Shown in pieces: positions 59,603 to 64,000 of a stretch of 64,000 bases of DNA. The notes under the pieces are model-generated. The model made no database searches. It was not told the origin of the DNA and saw only the letters and a program-made list of their open reading frames with translations. Made by a program: the position numbers and the translations under genes. The stretch covers positions 3,410,001-3,474,000 of the forward strand of contig CADCSX010000023.1 in the NCBI GenBank assembly GCA_902805475.1. Direction: 5' to 3'. The DNA is from Entonaema liquescens (lineage: Eukaryota > Ascomycota > Sordariomycetes > Xylariales > Xylariaceae). Numbering within the stretch: position 1 is the first letter of the stretch; each line of letters begins with the position of its first letter.

Positions 59603-60188
59603 TGTTGCTTAAGTGTGTGGTCTTGAAAAAAGATTATAAGTTTTGGGATGTGAATATTTTAGGCCATGTACTTAGCCAATTGGTTGATGCGGGAGTGCTT
59701 TAGTGAATGGGAAGATCCCTGCCAGAGGTGGTGTCGGGTCTTTGAGGCTGAACAGCGTATGTGGAGGGAGGGGTACTTGTGAAGTATATAGATTAGATGT
59801 AATGCAATCTGCAAGTGTCTGGATATACCATAGTTTTAAATCTAAGGGCATCGAATTAAAATGTGACTTTGGTTTTAACTTCCAGTAAAATTTGTATATT
59901 TTTTATCGGGTTATTCACGTTTAGTTCTATCGAATTGCTCGAACTTGGGTACTTTTTATATACATATGTACCTACAAGGGTCCAATGTGAGACAGGGCGA
60001 TGTCATAGCTTCGAGACTTACCTTATGTAACGTCAGGTAGCCGCGTCGCAATCCGAAACTGTACTTTACCCATTCTCACTCCTTTGTCAACAACATTTGG
60101 GTGAACTGCAAGATAAGATCATTGATCTACTATTACTACACCTTTTTCTTTTCCTTGAGTATAGCAACAACATAAAGATCCTATCACC
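59603..60188. other. divergent promoter region GatC / sec17
   Basis: About 590 bp of AT-rich DNA between divergent starts, with a CT-rich run just before the sec17 start codon. No gene is supported. Confidence 0.5.
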
Positions 60189-61199
60189 ATGGCCGGAGAT
60201 CCTCGTGCACTACTCCAAAAGGTTGGTCTCTCTGCCCCGCCATCCTCCCCATACCCACTTACACAGTCGCTAACGTCGATCATCAACGTAGGCAGACAAG
60301 GCGCTCGCCGGCGCTTCCGGCGGTTTTAGCTTCTTCGGTGGCCGAGAAGAAAAATACCAAAATGCAGCGGACCTGTACGTCGAAGCGGCGAATGCCTTCA
60401 GGATTCAGAAGATGAATCGGGAAGCTGGTCAGGCATTCGAGAAGGCGGCTACGGTCCAGAGCCAACACCTAAACGAACCGGACGATGCTGCAAATACGCT
60501 TGTGGATGCCTTCAAGGTGTACCGGAAAGAGAATCCGGAAGACGCTGTGCGATGCCTTGAGGTCGCCGTCGGTCAGTACTGCAAGAAGGGGAATTTCAGG
60601 CGGGCGGCGCAGCACAAGGAGAACATGGGTGAGGTTTTCGAGACGGAGCTTGGTGATACTAAGCGTGCGCTTGAGGCATACGAGACTGCCGCTGGGTGGT
60701 ACGAAGGAGATAATGCGGCTGCGTCAGTACCCCCATTATAATAATATTATGATAAGCTCTGCGGAAGCTAATACGTGTATCCAGGCTTGCGAACAAGTTA
60801 TGGCTAAAGGTAGCAGATATTGCTGCTCTCGAAGGCGACTACTACAAGTCGATCGAGCAGTACGAGAAGGTTGCGGCGGCCTCTATCAACAACAATCTGA
60901 TGCGATACTCGGTCAAGGACTACTTCCTCAAAGCGGGCATCTGCCACCTGGCGACAGGCGATATGGTCGCTACGAACCGTGCGCTTGAGAAGTACCGAGA
61001 CCAAGACCCGACATTCCCAAGTACTCGAGAACATCAGTTACTGGTGGATCTAGCCGGTGCCATCGAGGCGGGTGATCAGGACCAGTTCACGGACAAGCTA
61101 TTCCAATACGACCAAATGAGCAAGCTTGACAAGTGGAAGACTACGATTCTTGTACGAGTTAAGAACAACATCGAAGAGGCCGGTGAGGACTTCTCTTAG
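60189..61199 (+). CDS. sec17: alpha-SNAP, vesicle-fusion protein Sec17
   Basis: Three exons, 60189-60221, 60292-60722 and 60785-61199, with matching phases give 292 residues, the usual length. The protein is an array of TPR-like helical hairpins: MAGDPRALLQKADKAL, GGREEKYQNAADLYVEAANA, NTLVDAFKVYRKENPEDAV and LANKLWLKVADIAALEGDY. The membrane-touching N-terminal loop (ASGGFSFFGG) is present. The C-terminal region that stimulates NSF/Sec18 (DKWKTTILVRVKNNIEE) is intact. Sec17 recruits Sec18 to SNARE complexes for disassembly after fusion. The first exon codes only 11 residues. Confidence 0.96.
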
Positions 61200-61818
61200 A
61201 TGGAACTGGCGAGTGTTATAAATTGAGAAAGGGAGGCTCTGTGATAAGTGCAAGCCAGACTTGATGTTATTGGCGTATGGATTGGGGGTGCACGATACTA
61301 TGGTAATGCATCATCATCATCATCATAACCATCTCGCGATTAGCAAGATGGAAGCTTTTCTTGCGTTGCTTGGATTAGAAATACGAGCTGGACTGGACCA
61401 GAAGCATTCGTGACAGAAATGGAACAGCATTGGGGGTTATCCTTCCACATGTCGACTACATTAGTAGAAACTGCTTTGTGAGACTGAAATTTATTCTATC
61501 TATGACCATGGATCTATCCTGGAGCTAAGACATTTTTGAAGATGGTGAATGTTTCGTCATAAAGCGGTTTATTAATATGACCTTGATATGTAGAGTGGAA
61601 CAGCACTTGAGATACTCGGTTATATCTGGGGGTACTTAGGTACGTAGTCGAGCTACTGGGATCTTCCGCCAGGTCTATAAGCCAAACCAATGCTGTGGTG
61701 GGGTTCATGTTCATCGATAAGCGATAACATCCGATAAGCAAAAAAAAATCCAAAATTCCTTGATGGCAGAGTCCCGAAATTTCACAAATTCAAGCATTTG
61801 CGGATTGCGATTCTCAAA
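61200..61818. other. intergenic spacer sec17 / rrp12
   Basis: About 620 bp. Contains a short (ATC)n tract at 61307-61325. No gene is supported. Confidence 0.5.
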
Positions 61819-64000
61819 ATGTCGACTCTAGAAGAGAAGCTGGACAAGATCCGGTCGCCAAATCTTCAGAGCCAACAGCAGGTTGGTGGAACCTTCACCT
61901 CAAAGTACCAGCCCTATTTTGCTAACTTAGACCTTTCTAGACCGTAGTGATTCTTAAAGCTGTGGAAGAAACGCTCAAGGAACAGGGCACCCAACCGACG
62001 CCCACGGGATACTTCGCTGCGCTTTTGGCCCTTTTGAACCAATCGCTTGAAAGTGGGAAGGTCAACAATGAATTAACACCATCAATTGTCTATCTCCTCG
62101 ATGTCGTTACGCCTTATGCGCCGCAACCTCTCCTCCGATCCAAATTCACACAGATCCTCACACTATTAGCGCCTGTCTTATTACTCGAAGATGCAGAGGC
62201 GCCTTTACTACGGCCTTCGATAGGATGTCTTGAAAATCTACTTCTTGCCCAGGATGCGGCAGCATGGAAACTGCCGACAAGCGAGATAAGCCCGCGGCGA
62301 GCTGTCGCGGGTCTTCTGCACCTTGCGATGGACCACAGGCCGAAAGTACGAAAGCGCGCCCAGATGGCTTTACGAAAAGTCCTCCAAAACCCTCCTCCGA
62401 GCCCGTCCTTGGACCATCCCGCAGCGGATCTGTGCGCCGAATCGGCAATGAGGACTTTGACTGAAGCAGCAAACAAAGCCGCCGCGTCGAGGAAGCAGAA
62501 GAAGTCGTCGTCAGAACATGATCCAGCGCTTATACATGCTTTGCAGCTTGTAAGGACAGTAGCGGCGGCGACTGGTGGCTGGCCGAGCAAGAATATCGAG
62601 GCGCTGTGCGAACTTTTGCTTGGCATCGCTAGGACGGGAAATGAACATATGACGATGGCTGTTTTCGAAATCTTCGAGATGATTTTCGAGGGCATGGCGG
62701 ATGGGATTGCCTCCGCTAAGCTTCCCCGTCTCCTCGAGACTATCTCTGAGCTGCGCCCTTCGTCCAATGACACACAATTACTACCCCCCTGGATTGCCAT
62801 ATTATCAAGAGGCTACGATGTGTCCTCTCAGATGGAGCCGGATGAGACATTCCAAAAGCTCCCAGATCTATTTACGATGGTATCTGAGTTTATGGAGTCC
62901 TCTTCCCATAATATAAGAGTCTCCGCTTCAGAGTGTTTAATCTCATTTATGGTGAATTGTATCCCTGATCAAGTCATAATCGAGCCTTCGATATACGATG
63001 AGAAGATCCTTGAGAAGGTAGCTAAAATTGCTGAGAACCTTCTCAGCGTCAAATACCAAGCGGCCTGGATGGAGACTTTCAACGTATTGGGTGCGATTTT
63101 TGATGCGCTTAGGTGGCGTGCTAACCCGATGATGCTGAATGTCGTGCGCACGGTTGGCGAGCTCCGCGGAAACGATTCTTTTATGGGCAAGAAGGAGGCG
63201 GACGAAGTAATTGGAAAGGCAATCCTGGCAATGGGACCTGAAGCCGTCCTAAGCGTACTTCCTCTCAACCTTGTCAGGCCAGCTCAAGGCCAACCTGGTA
63301 GAGCTTGGATGCTACCGATTCTCAGGGACTACACTGCTAATACCAATCTTCAACATTTCAAGACAGAATTCATCCCGCTAAGCGAGGCGATGTTTCAACG
63401 TGTTATGGATAACGGAGATGCTAAGACAATGGAGACTAAGATCTTTGAGACTATCGTTCACCAGACCTGGTCAATCTTGCCTGGATATTGCAACCTGCCT
63501 CTAGACTTAACAGTTGCGTTTGACCAGGCATTCGCTGAGATGCTCGCCAATCTCCTGTACAGACAAGTCGATCTCAGACTCGACGTCTGCCGAGCCCTCA
63601 AGGCCCTTGTAGAGTCTAATCAAGCCGTGGTTTCAGTTGAAAGCGAAGATGATTTAATTCTCAGAAGTCGAGTTTCCAAAGAGGATGCCCAGAAAAATCT
63701 GACGTATCTTGGGAACTTTGCAGGAAACCTCCTAGCAGTCCTTTTCAACGTTTACAGCCAAACACTTCCTCAGTCTAGAGGCCCTATACTTCAGACTATT
63801 AATGCCTATTTGAGCATTACCCCTGAGAAGGAACTTATCGAGACTTTTGATCGTGTCAGCACAATGTTAGCTTCTTCGTTGAACGAAGCAAAAGGCGAGG
63901 CGGGTAAAGACAAAGGTCAAAAATCAAAAGATCAGATGCCTTCTACAGCCCAAACCTTGATGGACTTGGTAATTACGATATCTATATACCTTCCTCGTCA
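61819..64000 (+). CDS. rrp12: ribosome-biogenesis protein Rrp12 (NUC173/HEAT repeat), 3'-partial
   Basis: Exon 1 is 61819-61881 and exon 2 starts at 61941, after a 59-nt intron, and stays open to the right edge, giving about 707 residues of a protein usually near 1200-1300. The start MSTLEEKLDKIRSPNLQSQQ is characteristic. HEAT-type helical repeats follow: VVILKAVEETLKEQG, TGYFAALLALLNQSLE, HRPKVRKRAQMALRKVL. The NUC173 region follows with PPWIAILSRGYDVSS, NIRVSASECLISFM and AWMETFNVLGAIFDALRWR. Rrp12 takes part in pre-40S and pre-60S maturation and export from the nucleus. The annotation is truncated only by the window. Confidence 0.94.

Overview
The window is nuclear DNA of a filamentous ascomycete (Pezizomycotina), most likely a sordariomycete. 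The class rests on gene content and protein resemblance, not on a database search. Supporting signs are short introns (about 50-150 nt) with GTAAGT-type donors and CTAAC/CTAAT branch sites, ATP-citrate lyase split into two divergently transcribed subunit genes, and typical fungal families (MGH1-like glycosidase, DUF726, DUF2293, fungal RasGEF). Genes are spaced by AT-rich intergenic DNA and each has its own promoter. I see no operon, CRISPR array, rRNA or convincing tRNA.

Layout. 0-8.4 kb: a cysteine-rich protein of unknown function cut by the left edge, a MINDY-type deubiquitinase (-), a steroid 5-alpha-reductase-family protein (+) and a histidine-phosphatase-family protein (+). 8.3-12 kb: an AT-rich gene-poor stretch holding a complete 312-bp MITE with perfect 71-bp terminal inverted repeats, inserted at the end of an unrecognised reading frame. 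12-20 kb: an accessory block with an MFS drug transporter (+), an amino-acid/choline-type permease (-) and a secreted, probably GPI-anchored GH79 glycosidase (+). 20-28.5 kb: acl2 (-) and acl1 (+) around a 2.9-kb shared control region, then mitochondrial ribosomal protein uL30m. 28.5-32 kb: gene desert. 32-45 kb: cytochrome c, the ESCRT-III subunit Vps20, the ribosome-biogenesis AAA ATPase Rix7, a DUF2293 protein and the ATP synthase OSCP subunit. 44.7-52 kb: an MGH1/GH63-like glycosidase and a Ras-like GTPase/RasGEF fusion, both (-). 52-56.2 kb: a 4.1-kb gene-free stretch. 56.2-64 kb: a DUF726 hydrolase-like protein (+), GatC (-), alpha-SNAP/Sec17 (+) and Rrp12 (+, cut by the right edge).

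Most genes are housekeeping: cytosolic acetyl-CoA supply (acl1/acl2), mitochondrial respiration and translation (uL30m, cytochrome c, OSCP, GatC), ribosome assembly (Rix7, Rrp12) and membrane traffic (Vps20, Sec17). The transporter/glycosidase block and the MITE neighbourhood are the accessory part. Splice sites were placed by hand from donor, acceptor, branch-site and phase agreement.

The most striking technical observation is that four conserved genes or gene candidates (Rix7, the MGH1-like gene twice, GatC, and probably the left-edge cysteine-rich gene) have their frame broken by one base in or beside a homopolymer. This points to uncorrected assembly indels rather than pseudogenes. The most interesting biological objects are the MITE with a hairpin nested in each terminal repeat, the Ras-like/RasGEF fusion with a degenerate switch region, and the MINDY enzyme with a C-terminal prenylation box. 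I did not find a clearly new multi-gene system.
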